The notes: generated from the letters alone by a model not told the origin. A stretch of 64,000 nucleotides of DNA from Anaeramoeba ignava (GCA_028826165.1 JAPDFW010000081.1:638501-702500), one strand, 5' to 3'; positions 25,214 through 39,000 are shown, counted from the stretch's first letter. Program-made: numbers and translations.

Positions 25214-28200
25214 TTAAAGATGATTTGAAAGTTCAATTTCCTCATTTTGATTTTTTTCCACTTCCCTTGTTCGTTTTTTTGATTTATGTCTTAACCAAAG
25301 GAAAATAATAACCACAATACCGACTAAAATAATAGGAACAACTGTTACAGTAACAATTACTTTGGTGTCTGTCGTTGAACTTTCACTACCTCCTTGAGTG
25401 GGTGGAGTTAATGTTGTAATTGAGGTTGTTGAAGATAATCCTGAATAGTCATTTGTTAAACATTGCCAATCAGCTGATGCAAATATTGTAATTTCATAAA
25501 TTTCTCCTCCAAGTAAATTTGAAACTGAATACTCTGTTATTGATTTTGGCATACAAAATGTTTTTCCATTATAAGTTAGTGAATATCCTCTTAATCCATC
25601 TGATAATTTTAATTCATCCCATTCACATTCAAATCCACAAATTGTTGAAATACAATTGAATCCAGTAATGTTTCCTAATTTGGTTTTTGTTGTGATTGTT
25701 TCACTTGTATCTCCAAGATATTGATTTGCACAACTCAATTCAGTACATCCTCTAACAGAAATATAATATCCAACATTTCCAGCTAATTCATTAATTATTC
25801 CAATCATTTCATTTCCATTTGGAATTAATGTTGTGAAATTGATCCAACTCAAATGATTATCAACTGAAACTAAATAAGATTTTGCTTCATTTACTTTTGT
25901 GAATATTAACTCAATTGCTTCAGTTTTAGAATTAGATTGGATAATATTAGGATGGAGAATATCTGAAATTCTGATTGTTTTTGATGAAATATCACCACAT
26001 TTCCCACTTGAAGAACAGGTTGAAACATTTATTTGATAGTATTGATTTGGAAGACTAACTATGAAATTTTGATATAATGAAGATGTTTGATAAGTTTGTT
26101 CATCATCAAATGATTGTGATTGATAAGTAACATTATAATAAGAAGGTTGATAAGAACCTTCAGGAGCAAGCCAAGAACAACTTATATTCAAAACATTTGA
26201 AACTAAACATTTAAGATCTCTAACAGGCCCTAATCCAACTTGAGATTGTTCATAAACAATTTCTCCTTCATCTTCATTTTCACATTCATCATTTCTACAT
26301 CCCATAATTGAAACATTATAAATTGATTCAGGTTCTAATCCACTAATTTCATAATAAGTTGAAGTATTGGAAATATTCAAAAATACAGGTTCATTCATAT
26401 TTCCTCCAATATAACTTAATTTATAATGATCAAGATGTGGAATTTCTTCAATTATTTCTACATTTGGATGTTGCCAAGAAACAATAATTGGATTTGCAAA
26501 TTCACTTAATTGAAAATTTTGAACACAATCAATTCTTGTTGTTAAATTAGTTGTTGGTGTTGAATATCCACATTCTTCTGATGTTAGATTACAAGCTTGA
26601 AGATAAATTGAATATTGTTTATTCCCATAAATTGATGGATAAATTGATGAATTAAATTCTTGATAAAAAATATTTTCTGATGAATCAAAATAAGGATATT
26701 GAATTTGAGTTTGTCCTAATCCATAATCAATTTGAAAATGAAGAGAATCATTGTTTTCAGGTTGATCCCAATAACATTCAAATGATGAAAACAAAGAACT
26801 ACAATTTATTAAATTAATTTCCGGTTTTCGAGGTATCACAATTCTTTGATAAACGATTAGTTCACTTTCATAAGGAGATCCAACAAGAAGAACATTTTCA
26901 TGAACTGCAACACTTTGTCCAGAATCCGGATCTGGATCATTTGCTTCCAAATAATTTGTTGGTTGTTCTTCAGTATTCCAATTTGTTCCATTATATCTGT
27001 AAATAAATGATTGATCCTCACTAAAAGCTCCAACAACAAGAACATCTTCATAAATTGAAACACTCCATCCAAAATTTTCAAAGGGAGGTCCATTCAATGT
27101 TTGTTCAAGGTTCCAATTTGTTCCGTTGTATCTGTAAATAAATACTTGGCTATTGAGATATGCGCCAACAACAAAAACATCTTCATAAATTGAAACACTC
27201 CATCCAAAATATGAAGATGAAACCCCATCAAATGTTTGTTCAAGATTCCAATTTGTTCCATTATATCTGTAGATAAATATTTTATCTCCATAAGCCACTC
27301 CAACAACAATAACATCTTCATAAACTGAAATACTGATTCCAAAAGAATATGAATCTTCATCCAATACTTTTTCAAGATTCCAATTTGTTCCATTATATCT
27401 GTAAATAAATCCTTGATTTGCACTAGGTGCTCCAACAACAAGAACATCTTCATAAATTGAAACACTCCATCCAAAATTTTCAAATGAATCTTCATCCAAC
27501 ACTTTCAAGATTCCAATTTGTTCCATTATATCTGTAAATAAATACTTTTCTTACACCAGAAGCTCCAACAACAAGAACATCTTCATAAATTGAAACACTC
27601 TTCCCAAAATTTTCAAATGAATCTTCATTCAAAGCTTGTTCAAGATTCCAATTTGTTCCATTATATCTGTAAATAAATACTTTTTCTTCATTAGAAGCTC
27701 CAACAACAAAAGCATTTCCATAAGCTGAAACACTATCCCCAAAACCTGAAATTGAAGGTTCATTAAATGCTTCTTCCACATTCCAAACATAAGGCATTTT
27801 TTCAGTCATAATTGCAGTTATTGAAGATAATCCTGAATATTCATTTGTTAAACATTGCCAATCAGCAGATGCAAATATTGAAATTAGATAAATTTCTTCT
27901 TGAAGTAGATTTGAAACCGCAAAATATGTTATTGAGTTATCTAAACAAACTGAAGTTGAATTATAAGTTAGTGAATATCCTCTTAATCCATCTGATAATT
28001 TTAATTCATCCCATTCACATTCAAATCCACAAATTGTTGAATTACAATTGAATCCAGTAATGCTTCCTAATTTGGCTTTTGTTGTGATTATTTCGCTTGC
28101 ATCTCCAAGATATTGACTTGCACAACTCAATTCAGTACATCCTTTAACTGAAATATTATAATCAACATTTCCAGCTAATTCATTAATTGTTCCAATCATT

Positions 28201-31200
28201 TCATTTCCATTTGGAATTAATGTTGTGAAATTGATCCAACTTATTTTGTTATCAACTGAAACTAAATAAGATTTTGCTTCATTTAATTTTGTAAATATTA
28301 ACTCAATTTCTTCAGGTTTAGAATACGATTCAATAATAATTGGAGCAGTTAAATTTTCGATGGTGATTACAGTTATTGAAGATAATCCTGAATATTCATT
28401 TGTTAAACAATTTGAATCAGCAGATGCAAATATCGAAATTTCATAAATTTCTTCTTGAAGTAAATCTGAAACCGAATAGTTTGTTATTGATTTATATAAA
28501 CAAACTGAAGTTGAATTATAAGTTAATGAATATGCTCTTAATCCATTTGATAATTCTAATTCATCCCATTCACATCTAAATCCGCAATCTGTTGAAATAC
28601 AATCGAATCCAGTAATGTTTCCTAATTTGGTTTTTGTTGTGATTATTTCGCTTGCATCTCCAAGATATTGAGTTGCACAACTCAATTCAGTACATCCTCT
28701 AACTGCAATATAATAATAAACATTTCCAGCTAATTCATTAATTGTTCCAATCATTTCATTTCCATTTGGAATTAATGTTGTGAAATTGATCCAACTTATT
28801 TTGTTATCAACTGAAACTAAATAAGATTTTGCTTCATTTAATTTTGTGAATATTATCTCAATTTCTTCAGTTTTAGAATTAGATTGATTGATAATAGGAG
28901 CACTTAAATTATCAGTTTTAATTATAAAAGTTGAAATATTGCCACATTTTCCACTTGAAGAACAACTTGAAACATTGATTTGATAGTATTGATTTGGGAG
29001 ACTAACTATGAAATTTTGATATAATGAAGATGTTTGATAAGTTTGTTCATCATCAAATGATTGTGATTGATAAGTAACATTATAATAAGAAGGTTGATAA
29101 GAACCTTCAGGAGCAAGCCAAGAACAACTTATATTCAAAACATTTGAAACCAAACATTCAAGATCTCTAACAGGCCCAAATCTAACTTGAGATTGATCAT
29201 AAATAATTTCTCCTTCATCTTCATTTTCACATTCATCATTTCTACATCCCATAATTGAAACATTATAAATTGATTCAGGTTCTAATCCACTAATTTCATA
29301 ATAAGTTGAAGTATTGGAAATATTCAAAAATATAGGTTCACTCATACTTCCTCCAATATAACTTAATTTATAATGATCAAGATGTGGAATTCCTTCAATT
29401 ATTTCTACATTTGGATATTGCCAAGAAACATTAATTGAATTTACTAATCCATTTAGTGTAAAATTTTGAACACAATCAATTCTTGTTGTTAAATTAGTTA
29501 TTGATGTTGGATCACCACATTCTTCTGATGTCAGATTACAAGCTTGAAGTTGAATTGAATATTGTTTATTCCCATAAATTGATGGATAAATTGATGAATT
29601 AAATTCTTGATAAAAAATATTTTCTGATGTATCAAAATAAGGATATTGAATTTGATTCCAATCAAATCCATAATCAATTTGAAAATGAAGAGAATCATTG
29701 TTTTCAGGTTGATTCCAATAACATTCAAATGATGAAAATAAAGAACTACAATTTATCAAATTAGTAAAAGGTGGTTTAGGTGTAATAATACTTCTTCGAT
29801 AGATAAATGATTCATCATCTCTCCAACTTCCAATAACAACAATGTTTTCATAAACTGAAACACTATATCCAAAATCTGAGCCTGAAGTTCCATTTATTGT
29901 TTTTTCAAGATTCCAATTTGTTTCATTGTATATGAAAATAAATGCTTGATTTATATTATAACTTCCAACAGCAATAACATTTTTATAAATTGAGACACTC
30001 CTCCCAAAATATGAAGGTCCATACAATATTTGTTCAAAATTCCAATTTGTTCCATTATATTTGTAAACAAATACTTGAACTCCAGAATTTCCAACAACAA
30101 TAACATCTTCATAAACTGAAACACTCTTCCCAAAATTACCTATAGATCCATTAAATGTTTGTTCAAGATTCCAATCTGTTCCATTATATCTGTAAATAAA
30201 TACTTGACCTACATAATAACTTCCAACAACAATAACATCTTCATAAACTGAAACAGTATATCCAAAATATATAGGTCCATACAATATTTGTTCAATATTC
30301 CAATTTGTTCCATTATATCTGTAAATATATGTTTGATTTGTTCTGAAAGCTCCAACAATAACAACATTCTCATAATTTGAAACACTCCATCCAAAATCTG
30401 AGCCTGAAATTCCATCAAATGTTTGTTCAAGATTCCAAATTGTTCCATTATATCTGTAAACAAACACTTTATTTTCAGCAGGAGCTCCAATAATAATAAC
30501 ATCTTCATGAATTGAAACACTATATCCAAAATAACCTGTACTTTGTTGTAATAATTGTTCAAGATTCCAATTTGTTCCATTATATCTGTAAATAAATGCT
30601 TTTCTTGCATAATAAGCTCCAATAACAACAACATCTCCATAATTTGAAACACTCCATCCAAAAGTAGAAGCAGATTCATTTAATACTTTTTCTAATACCC
30701 ATTCAAAAGAAGGTTCAACATCAGTTTGTACTGTATCATAAATAATTTCTCCTTCATCTTCATTTTCACATTCATCATTTCTACATCCCATAATTGAAAC
30801 ATTATAAATTGATTCAGGTTCTAATCCACTAATTTCATAATAAGTTGAAGTATTGGAAATGTTCAAAAATATAGGTTCATTCATATTTCCTCCAATATAA
30901 CTTAATTTATAATGATCAAGATGTGGAATTTCTTCAATTATTTCTACATTTGGATATTGCCAAGAAACATTAATTGAATTTACTAATCCATTTAGTGTAA
31001 AATTTTGAACACAATCAATTCTTGTTGTTAAATTAGTTATTGATGTTGGATCACCACATTCTTCTGATGTTAGATTACAAGCTTGAAGTTGAATTGAATA
31101 TTTTTTATTCCCATAAATTGATGGATAAATTGATGAATTAAATTCTTGATAAAAAATATTTTCTGATGTATCAAAATAAGGATATTGAATTTGATTCCAA

Positions 31201-32372
31201 TCAAATCCATAATCAATTTGAAAATGAAGAGAATCATTGTTTTCAGGTTGATTCCAATAACATTCAAATGATGAAAATAAAGAACTACAATTTATCAAAT
31301 TAATTTCCGGTTTGCGAGGTATCACAATTCTTTGATAGATAAATGATTCATCATCTCCCCAACTTCCAATAACAACAATGTTTTCATAAACTGAAACACT
31401 ATATCCAAAATAGCTGACAGTTCCATTTATTGTTTTTTCAAGATTCCAATTTGTTTCATTGTATTCGAAAATAAATGTTTGATTTATGATACAAGTTCCA
31501 ACAACAATAACATTTTTATAAATTGAAACACTTTGCCCAAAATATGAAGGTCCAATTAATGTTTGTTCATTATTCCAATCTGTTCCATTATATCTGTAAA
31601 TATATGCTCTACTTCCATAAACAGCTCCAACAACAATAACATCTTCATAAACTGAAACACTATTCCCATAATTAGCTGGAGTTTCATTCAATGTTTGTTC
31701 AAGATTCCAATCTGTTCCATTATATCTATAAATAAATGCTTTTCTTACATAAGAAGCCCCAATAACAATAACATCTTCATAAACTGAAACACTATATCCA
31801 AAAGAATTTGAATCTTCATTTAATATTTGTTCAGTATTCCAATTTGTTCCATTATATCTGTAAATATATGTTTGATTTGTTCTGAAAGCTCCAACAGCAA
31901 CAACATTCTCATAATTTGAAACACTCCATCCAAAATCTGAGCCTGAAGTTCCATCAAATGTTTGTTCAAGATTCCAATTTGTTCCATTATATCTGTAAAT
32001 AAATGCTTGATTTCCATAAGAAGCTCCAACAACAATAACATCTTCATGAATTGAAACACTATATCCAAAATAACTTGAACTTTGTTGTAATAATTGTTCA
32101 AGATTCCAATTTGTTCCATTATATCTGTAAATAAATGCTTTTCTTACATAATAAGCTCCAATAACAATAACATCTCCATAATTTGAAACACTATATCCAA
32201 AATTAGAAGCAGATTCATTTAATACTTTTTCCAATACCCATTCAAAAGAAGGATCCAGAAGAGAAGAATAATCACTTTTTGTTAATGATGTTTCTGTGGA
32301 AATTTCTTGAATTGGATTTGATTGAATCCAAATAAGATTGATGAGAAATAAAATAAGAAGAATTGGTTTCAT
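25214..32372 (-). CDS. Giant FG-GAP beta-propeller/fibronectin-III surface protein (one frameshift)
   Basis: One gene of about 2,386 codons, read as two frames (32372–27492 and 27526–25214) because of a 2-nt loss near 27503–27505, where AAAAAG in sister repeats is AAAG. Order: signal peptide (MKPILLILFLINLIWIQS); propeller 1; two fibronectin-III-like domains; propeller 2; about six FN3-like domains; propeller 3; about five FN3-like domains; a transmembrane helix (about 2334–2357, IILVGIVVIIFLWL); and a short basic, Glu-rich tail. Each propeller has exactly seven blades of about 45 residues (pattern FGxSVSxYEDVxVVGA...FIYRYNGTNW). Propeller 3 reaches seven only if the frameshift is ignored, supporting a single gene. 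Almost every blade carries an NGT glycosylation sequon. Cys pairs occur in the FN3 parts. The likely role is adhesion or ligand binding at the plasma membrane, by analogy with integrin-alpha propellers. Confidence 0.8.
29170..31330 (-). repeat. Large internal repeat within the FG-GAP gene
   Basis: The two-FN3 segment at about 29170–29790 recurs almost unchanged at about 30720–31330 and, less exactly, at about 26220–26840. The flanking propeller DNA is also repeated. The near-identity points to recent duplication or gene conversion. Confidence 0.8.
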
Positions 32373-33362
32373 TCCTAGTGATTTTGTTTTTAAACCTATT
32401 TTTTTTTAGTGGATTAAAGTGAATTAGATTTTGAATTAAAAAAGCAAAAAATTAGTAAAAAATTACTTGAAGTTCTAAATAATTTTAACCAAAGAGAAAA
32501 GAGAATAAAAAAAGTGATCGCAGTTTTGTTTTTTGATGTTTTTTTAAGTAAAAAAAAAGCAAAAAGACAAAAAAGTCAAAAGAGAAATTCAAAAGAAAAA
32601 ATGAAAAAAAAAAAAATTCAAAAGAATTTTTTTTCTTTTTAATTAGTTTTTTGCCTGCATTATTCTTATTAATTTTAAAAATAACAATCCAAAAAGAGTT
32701 TTTGAAAGGATTTGAATTCAATAAAGCGATCAAAAAGAAAAACATAAATAAAAACTTTTTTTTTTTATTAACAAACAGAAAGATTTAAACTTAAGAACAA
32801 CAAAAAAAAAATTTTTTTTATTAATACTTTATTATTATTATTATTCAAAAAAAAACCAACTTTTATCATTTCGAATGCAATCCATTGATAGTTGGCTTCT
32901 TATTTTGATCCTTCTTTTTGAAGGCTCCAACAAAATAAAAACAAAACAAAACAAAACAAAAAAATTTTTTTTTTAAAACTTTTTAATTGAAAGATCCAAA
33001 AACTACTCTTTTTTTTAATTGACAAAAATCCAAATAAAAATTTTTCTCTTTTTTTTTTTTTAATAAAATTAAAAAACACTTATGAACTTTTTTGTAAATA
33101 TTTATAATTTGAATTTTACTGATCAAAATAATCCCCTTTTTTCATTTTTTTTTTAAGTTTTGTTTTAGTCTCTTCTTTTAATAAAAAAAGAAAAAATAAA
33201 ATAAAGAAAGTTTTCGAATCGTTTTGGAAAATTGTTTTTCTTTTTCAACTCAATCAGAAATGAAATAATAAATCAAAATAGAACTAATCAAAATATTTTT
33301 GTTAGAAAGATGAATGAAAATAATTTTAATTTTCTAAAAAGAAAAAGGAAAAGAAAAAGAAA
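32373..33362. other. Intergenic region without a recognisable gene
   Basis: About 1 kb between the cullin stop and the FG-GAP start, both on minus. It is made of A- and T-runs with unique stretches. A T/CAT/T element on the minus strand lies at about 32590–32615, about 225 bp before the FG-GAP ATG, so a longer leader or a 5'UTR intron is possible. I see no RNA gene. Short frames here (for example 32485–32745) have no coding character. Confidence 0.5.
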
Positions 33363-35960
33363 TTAGGCAATGTAAAAATATTCGTTTTTAGATCCTGAAA
33401 CTCTTCCAATATATTCTTTTTCAATTAATGATTCTAAACTTATTTTCATCATTGAAACATCTGGATAAAATCTTGTTTTAGCTTGCTTCATTACTTCAGA
33501 AACTAAATCTTGATGTGTTAGTTTTTTTCGACTTTTCATAATTCGAACAATAATTGATTGTAATATCATTTTTCTTTCTTCTTGGATTTTTTTTCGAATA
33601 TTTTCATTTTCTTTATTTTCTTTGTTTCGATAAAATCCGTAATATGTTTTTATTTTGAATCTTTTCTTTTTTCTGTTAACTTTTTGATTTAATGAAAATT
33701 GGTGAGTTGGTGCTATTTCTTCAATATCTCTTTTTATTTTTGGTTCGCAACAAAGAATTTTGTTTTTAAAAAGTGTAAATAAACTTATAAGAACATCTTT
33801 TTGATTTAATCCAGTTATTTCTTTGATTTGTTCTGTTGAGCATTTATCATATGAATTGAAAACAAGAAGAACACTTGCTTGATAATCATTCATAATTCCG
33901 ATATGTTTTTTTTTGGTGTAATTCATTTGGATCTCAACACTTGAAATATTGTGAATAAAATTAATTATTCTTCCTTGATGCTGTTTTTTATAAAATTCAT
34001 TAAACATTGCAATATGCTTTTCCATAAATTCGACTGTTTTGAATTGCTTTAGTGATGATGTTAGTGCTTCAATTTTTATGGGCCAAGCTCCTGATGTTAA
34101 AATTTGAAATTTAACTTGAATATCATTTTTCTCATTTTTTTCATTTTTGATAAATTTTGAATAATTTTCACTTAATTCTTCACTTCTTGAGATATCTCGA
34201 AACATTCTTTCCAGTTTTGAAGTGAAATCAAATCCGCAAACAATTCTTAATTTATTGATCATTTCTAATTCACTTTCTTTTGAAATTGATATTCTTTGTA
34301 TTAATCTTTTTCCTAAATAATTTGAATAAAATTTTTCGAAAATATCTCTTTCTGTAATATGTTTAAGGATTGAAACAATCCCGTTCATCACTTTTTCCAT
34401 TTCATTTTCATCATTTTGATTTTTGCTTCTTTTGAGTTTAATGTCGCAATATTGCGCAACCATTTGAGATGAATTTGGATTTTTGGAAAGAATTTTTGTA
34501 ATTGCTTTTGAAATTTCCTTCGATAGATTACTATCATTTTTGCTTGTTTTTTTATTAATTTTTTCATACTTTGAATATATGCCAATGATATTTGTAACAT
34601 AAATTTCTACTTCATTTTGATTATTTCGATTATTTTCTTTTTCTTTTTCTTTTTCAATTTCAACTTGATTTTTATTTTTATTTTTATTTTTATTTTTATT
34701 TTTATTTTCTATTTCAATTTGATTATTTTCATTGTTTTCATCATTTTCATTGCTTTCATCGTTTTCATTGCTGGATCTAAAAATTTTATTTGCTTCTTTA
34801 ATAATTGCTTCATAAAACTTAATGTATAATTTATCCAATTCGTTTGGAACTCTTTTGATCAATTTATATATTTTTTCAATATATTCATAATCATTGCTTT
34901 CAATTAGATTTGGAAGAATATCTAAAATAGCATCGTTGTATTTCCCGATCATCTCTTCATTACAAATTTCGATATATCTTTCAATAGAACTTGTATGAAG
35001 ATATGTTGTTGCTCGCTTTTCCTCTTCAGTTATTCGTTTATCGACTTTATCAATATATGTTTTGATACTTTTTATTGATCTTTCACAAAGAAGATCTGTT
35101 TCATAAATTGAGTAATAGTCTTTAGTTTCATTAAAAAAAGGTTTTTCAAAGGTATCAATATAATATCCAAGATCGTTTTGTTTCTCAAGAAATTCCTGTT
35201 TTTGGTTGTTTTGTTTTTTTCTTTGATCCATTTCATTTTGATGTTGGAAATTAAAGAAATCATTGTCGCTAAGTCTTCTCCCGATTCTTTCTTGGTGGGT
35301 ATTGTAATGGGGCTCTCCTAATAAAAGTAGGCATGAAATTGTGTCTCTGATTGCAATGTTAAATTTCAGATTTTTAGAGTCTCTTTCTTCTTTGACTTCT
35401 TGGAGTATTTTGCGAATTATTCTTTGTTTGAATTTTTCGAATACATTTTCTTTCCACAATTTTTCGCCTAAAACAATAATAGGATAAACAGGAGAATCAT
35501 GTTCTTTTGTATAAGCTCTTGAGTGAGCAAGAGAGTTATAAGTAATGCATAAAGAAGAAAATGTCGAGAAATTATTATTTGTAATTAATTGGTGTGATTT
35601 GATTCTTTTTGAAATCCAAGATTTATGAAGATATTTGAATAAATCAGCAAGATAAATTAAGGATTTATGGAAAAAAGTGAAAGAAGAAGAATGACTTGAA
35701 AGAATTTGCTCATTATCTTCGAATTGAACTAAATTACTGTAAATTTGAGTTGTGTAATTTGATAAAAAAAGAGAAATTTTTGAATAGAGTTGATTTGAAA
35801 AAGGTTTTGGAGTTGCAGAACATAAATCATAAATAGTTTGATAAAGATAATTCCATTCTTCATTTTGAGAAGTTTTTTTCAAACCAAAAACAATATCAAT
35901 TCCATTTTGTAATTCAATCCATTTTGATTCAAATTCTTTTTGAGTAATATTTGAATACAT
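33363..35960 (-). CDS. Cullin (CRL scaffold), 865 aa
   Basis: Intronless cullin. The N-terminal helical cullin repeats cover residues 1 to about 390. A low-complexity Asn/Glu/Lys insert sits at about 393–447. The cullin homology domain starts near DIFEKFYSNYLGKRLI (about 537), and FDFTSKLERMFRDI is the RING-recruiting four-helix region. The C-terminal winged helix has VRIMKSRKKLTHQDLVSEV; the Lys in RIMK (about 809) is the expected NEDD8 acceptor, and the end is YFYIA. The usual family length is 740–780, the excess being the insert. It scaffolds a RING E3 ligase with an adaptor at the N-terminus. Which cullin it is cannot be settled by eye; cullin-1 or -3 type is likely. Its start is head-to-head with the M16 peptidase. 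Confidence 0.93.
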   Translation of the reverse strand: MYSNITQKEFESKWIELQNGIDIVFGLKKTSQNEEWNYLYQTIYDLCSATPKPFSNQLYSKISLFLSNYTTQIYSNLVQFEDNEQILSSHSSSFTFFHKSLIYLADLFKYLHKSWISKRIKSHQLITNNNFSTFSSLCITYNSLAHSRAYTKEHDSPVYPIIVLGEKLWKENVFEKFKQRIIRKILQEVKEERDSKNLKFNIAIRDTISCLLLLGEPHYNTHQERIGRRLSDNDFFNFQHQNEMDQRKKQNNQKQEFLEKQNDLGYYIDTFEKPFFNETKDYYSIYETDLLCERSIKSIKTYIDKVDKRITEEEKRATTYLHTSSIERYIEICNEEMIGKYNDAILDILPNLIESNDYEYIEKIYKLIKRVPNELDKLYIKFYEAIIKEANKIFRSSNENDESNENDENNENNQIEIENKNKNKNKNKNKNQVEIEKEKEKENNRNNQNEVEIYVTNIIGIYSKYEKINKKTSKNDSNLSKEISKAITKILSKNPNSSQMVAQYCDIKLKRSKNQNDENEMEKVMNGIVSILKHITERDIFEKFYSNYLGKRLIQRISISKESELEMINKLRIVCGFDFTSKLERMFRDISRSEELSENYSKFIKNEKNEKNDIQVKFQILTSGAWPIKIEALTSSLKQFKTVEFMEKHIAMFNEFYKKQHQGRIINFIHNISSVEIQMNYTKKKHIGIMNDYQASVLLVFNSYDKCSTEQIKEITGLNQKDVLISLFTLFKNKILCCEPKIKRDIEEIAPTHQFSLNQKVNRKKKRFKIKTYYGFYRNKENKENENIRKKIQEERKMILQSIIVRIMKSRKKLTHQDLVSEVMKQAKTRFYPDVSMMKISLESLIEKEYIGRVSGSKNEYFYIA

Positions 35961-36066
35961 TTTATTTATTTATTTATTTATTTAAAAATGAAAAAAAATG
36001 AAAAAAAAATTTTTCTCTTTTTTATTTTATAATTTTTTTTTTCTCTTTTTTTTTAATTGAGAAAAA
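35961..36066. promoter_or_regulatory. Divergent promoter, cullin / M16 peptidase
   Basis: Only 106 bp separate the two outermost start codons. A minus-strand T/CAT/T doublet lies at 35986–36012 (cullin). A plus-strand ATTTTTCATTCTTTG lies at about 36083–36100 (peptidase), which places the peptidase's real start more likely at 36115. Confidence 0.5.
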
Positions 36067-39000
36067 ATGAATTTTCTTTTTTTATTTTTCATTCTTTGTT
36101 TTTTTCTTTTTGAAATGCAAACAAATCATTGGGAAAAAATTCAAGAAGTATCAATAGAAGCAGGAATTTTATTACAAAAATTTCAATCAAAATTAACCAA
36201 TATTGTAGTTGCTATTGCTCAAGTTGAAGGACCAATGGTTAATGGATATGTTGCAATTCCAACTGAAGCGAAAGATGATGATGGTTGTCCTCATGTTTTA
36301 GAGCATTCAATATTTCTAGGGAGTGAAGAATATCCATATAAAGTGATTTCAATTAAAAAACATTTAAAAAATTTCATTTAAATAATTATAATTAAAATCA
36401 TAAAAAGGGACTTTTAGATTTAGTTGCTAATAGATGTTTTGCTGAAGGAACAAATGCTTGGACTGTATTTTCAAAATATATTATTTTTAAATTTTTAAAT
36501 TTTTAAATTTTTATTCTTTTATCATTTAATTCCTCTTTTTATAGGCAACAGGTAAATTATAAATTACAAATTAAATTGAAATTATAAATTGAAATTAAAT
36601 TAAAATTAAATTATAAATGAAATTGAAATTAAATTATAAATTAAATTTTATAAATTGAAATCAAATTTAAATCAAATTGAAATTGAAATTAAATTAAAAT
36701 TAAAATTAAAATTAAATTAAAATTAAATTAAAATTAAATTAAAATTAAATTTAAAATCAAATTGAAATTGAAATTAAAATTGAAATCAAATTATAAATTA
36801 AATTATAAATCAAATTATAAATTAAAATTAAAATGAAATGAAATCAAATTAAATTATGAAATTGAAATTAAATTGAAATTAAATTGAAATTAAATTGAAA
36901 TTAAATTGAAATTAAATTGAAATTAAATTGAAATTAAATTGAAATTAAATTGAAATTAAATTGAAATTAAATTGAAATTAAATTAAATTATAAATTGAAA
37001 TTACAATGAAATTAAATTGAAATTAAATTACAAATTGAAATTAAATTAAATTAAAATTAAATTGAAATTAAATTGAAATTAAATTAAATTATAAATTACA
37101 AATTAAATTGAAATTATAAAATGAAATTATAAATTGAAATTATAAATCAAATTAAATTATAAATTAAATTGAAATTAAATTATAAAATGAAATTAAATTA
37201 TAAATTAAAATGAAATTAAATTATAAATTAAATTACAAATTAAATTAAAATTAATTACAAATTAAATTTTATAAATTGAAATCAAATTAAATTATAAATT
37301 GAAATTAAATTAAAATTAAATTGAAATTAAATTAAAATTAAATTGAAATTAAATTGAAATTGAAATTAAATTAAAATTAAATTAAAATTAAATTAAATTA
37401 TAAATTAAATTAAATTATAAATTAAATTATAAATCAAATTAAATTGAAATTAAAATGAAATTAAATGAATTACAAATTGAAATATAATTAAAATTAAATA
37501 AATTGAAATTAAATTGAAATTAAATTAAATTAAAATTAAATTAAAATGAAATTAAATTATAAATTACAAATTAAATTAAAATAAATTGAAATCAAATTAA
37601 ATTATAAATTGAAATTAAATTACAAATTAAATTGAAATTAAATTGAAATTAAATTGAAATTAAATTAAAATTAAATTAAAATTAAATTAAAATTAAATTA
37701 TAAATTAAATTAAATTATAAATCAAATTAAATTGAAATTAAAATGAAATTAAAATTAAATTAAATTACAAATTGAAATTATATTAAAATTAAATTGAAAT
37801 TAAATTAAATTGAAATTAAATTAAAATTAAAATTAAATTGAAATCAAATTCTAAAGATCATACAGCATACGTATATCAAACAGCTGGAGATCAAGGATTT
37901 CTTCAACTTTTACCAGTTTTTATTGATCACATACTCTTTCCATTACTTCAACAAGAAGGCTTCCTCACAGAAGTACATCACATAGACGGAGAAGGGAAAG
38001 ACTCCGGAGTTGTTTACAACGAAATGCAAGCAATCGAGAACACAAACTCAAGACTAAGTTATCGAACTTTAAAACAGAAATTATTTACTGACGAAAGTGG
38101 ATACTCATCAGAAACTGGCGGGAAAGTTGAAAACTTACGGAAACTTCAGCTTGAAAAAGTGAAGCAATTTCACAAGCAACTGTACAGACCAGACAATATG
38201 GAGATTATTATAATTGGCAAAATTAACCCAGAAGACGTTTTCCAAAAATTATACCCGATCGAGATGAAAATCAAGAAAAAAAATGAAGATCAAAAAGAAA
38301 AATCAAATGAAAGACCTTGGTCCTCTCCCTTGCCAAAACTACAAGAGTCAGTTGATGTTACAGTCAAATTTCCTGATGATGCCGAGGAAACAGGAATCGT
38401 TCGTATTGGCTTTCGCGGCTTGAAATACAACCAGTTTTTGAAAAATCATGCAATAGAACTTCTTTTGGATTATCTTACTGAAACAGCAATATCACCATTA
38501 CAAAGTGCTATGATAGAGATTGAAGACCCCTTTTGCACAGAAATCGCCGCAGGCACATTTGACTACTCGGAAACAGCGAGCATGTTCACATTCGAAGGCG
38601 TTCCAAAAAGTAAATTGTATATGATAAAAGATAAATTTTTCGAGGTGATCAACAAAATTATTTCCGAAAAGAACTTTGATCTTGACAGAATGACTGCGCT
38701 AATGACGCGGCAAAGATTGCAGTATCTCGATATCCTTGAGTCAAAGCCGCAGTCGAGAATCCCATATTTTTTTATTTTCGACTTTTTGTATAATGATCCA
38801 AAAAACGCAGATAATTTCAAACAGATTTTTAACGTCAACGAAAGACTCAAAGAGTTGGAAGCCAAAGACAAACAATTTTGGCTCGACTTGATCAAAGAAT
38901 CCTTTGGTGAGAAGCACTATGTCTGTGTTGTCGGAGAGCCATCTAAAGAAAAAGGAAAAGAATTGCAAGAAGCTGAAAAATTGAGGTTGGAAAAACAAAA

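Noticed and set aside
27812-31270. Small frames of Leu/Ile-rich peptides within the FG-GAP gene, both strands
   Set aside because: Periodic shadows of the propeller and FN3 repeats.
32373-33362. tRNA or other structural RNA gene
   Set aside because: I could not find a cloverleaf, B-box or strong hairpin by eye; covariance-model searches would decide.
36067-36114. Signal peptide of the M16 peptidase
   Set aside because: The hydrophobic residues are a translation of the T-rich start-proximal element; the Met at 36115 is a better start. Not excluded.
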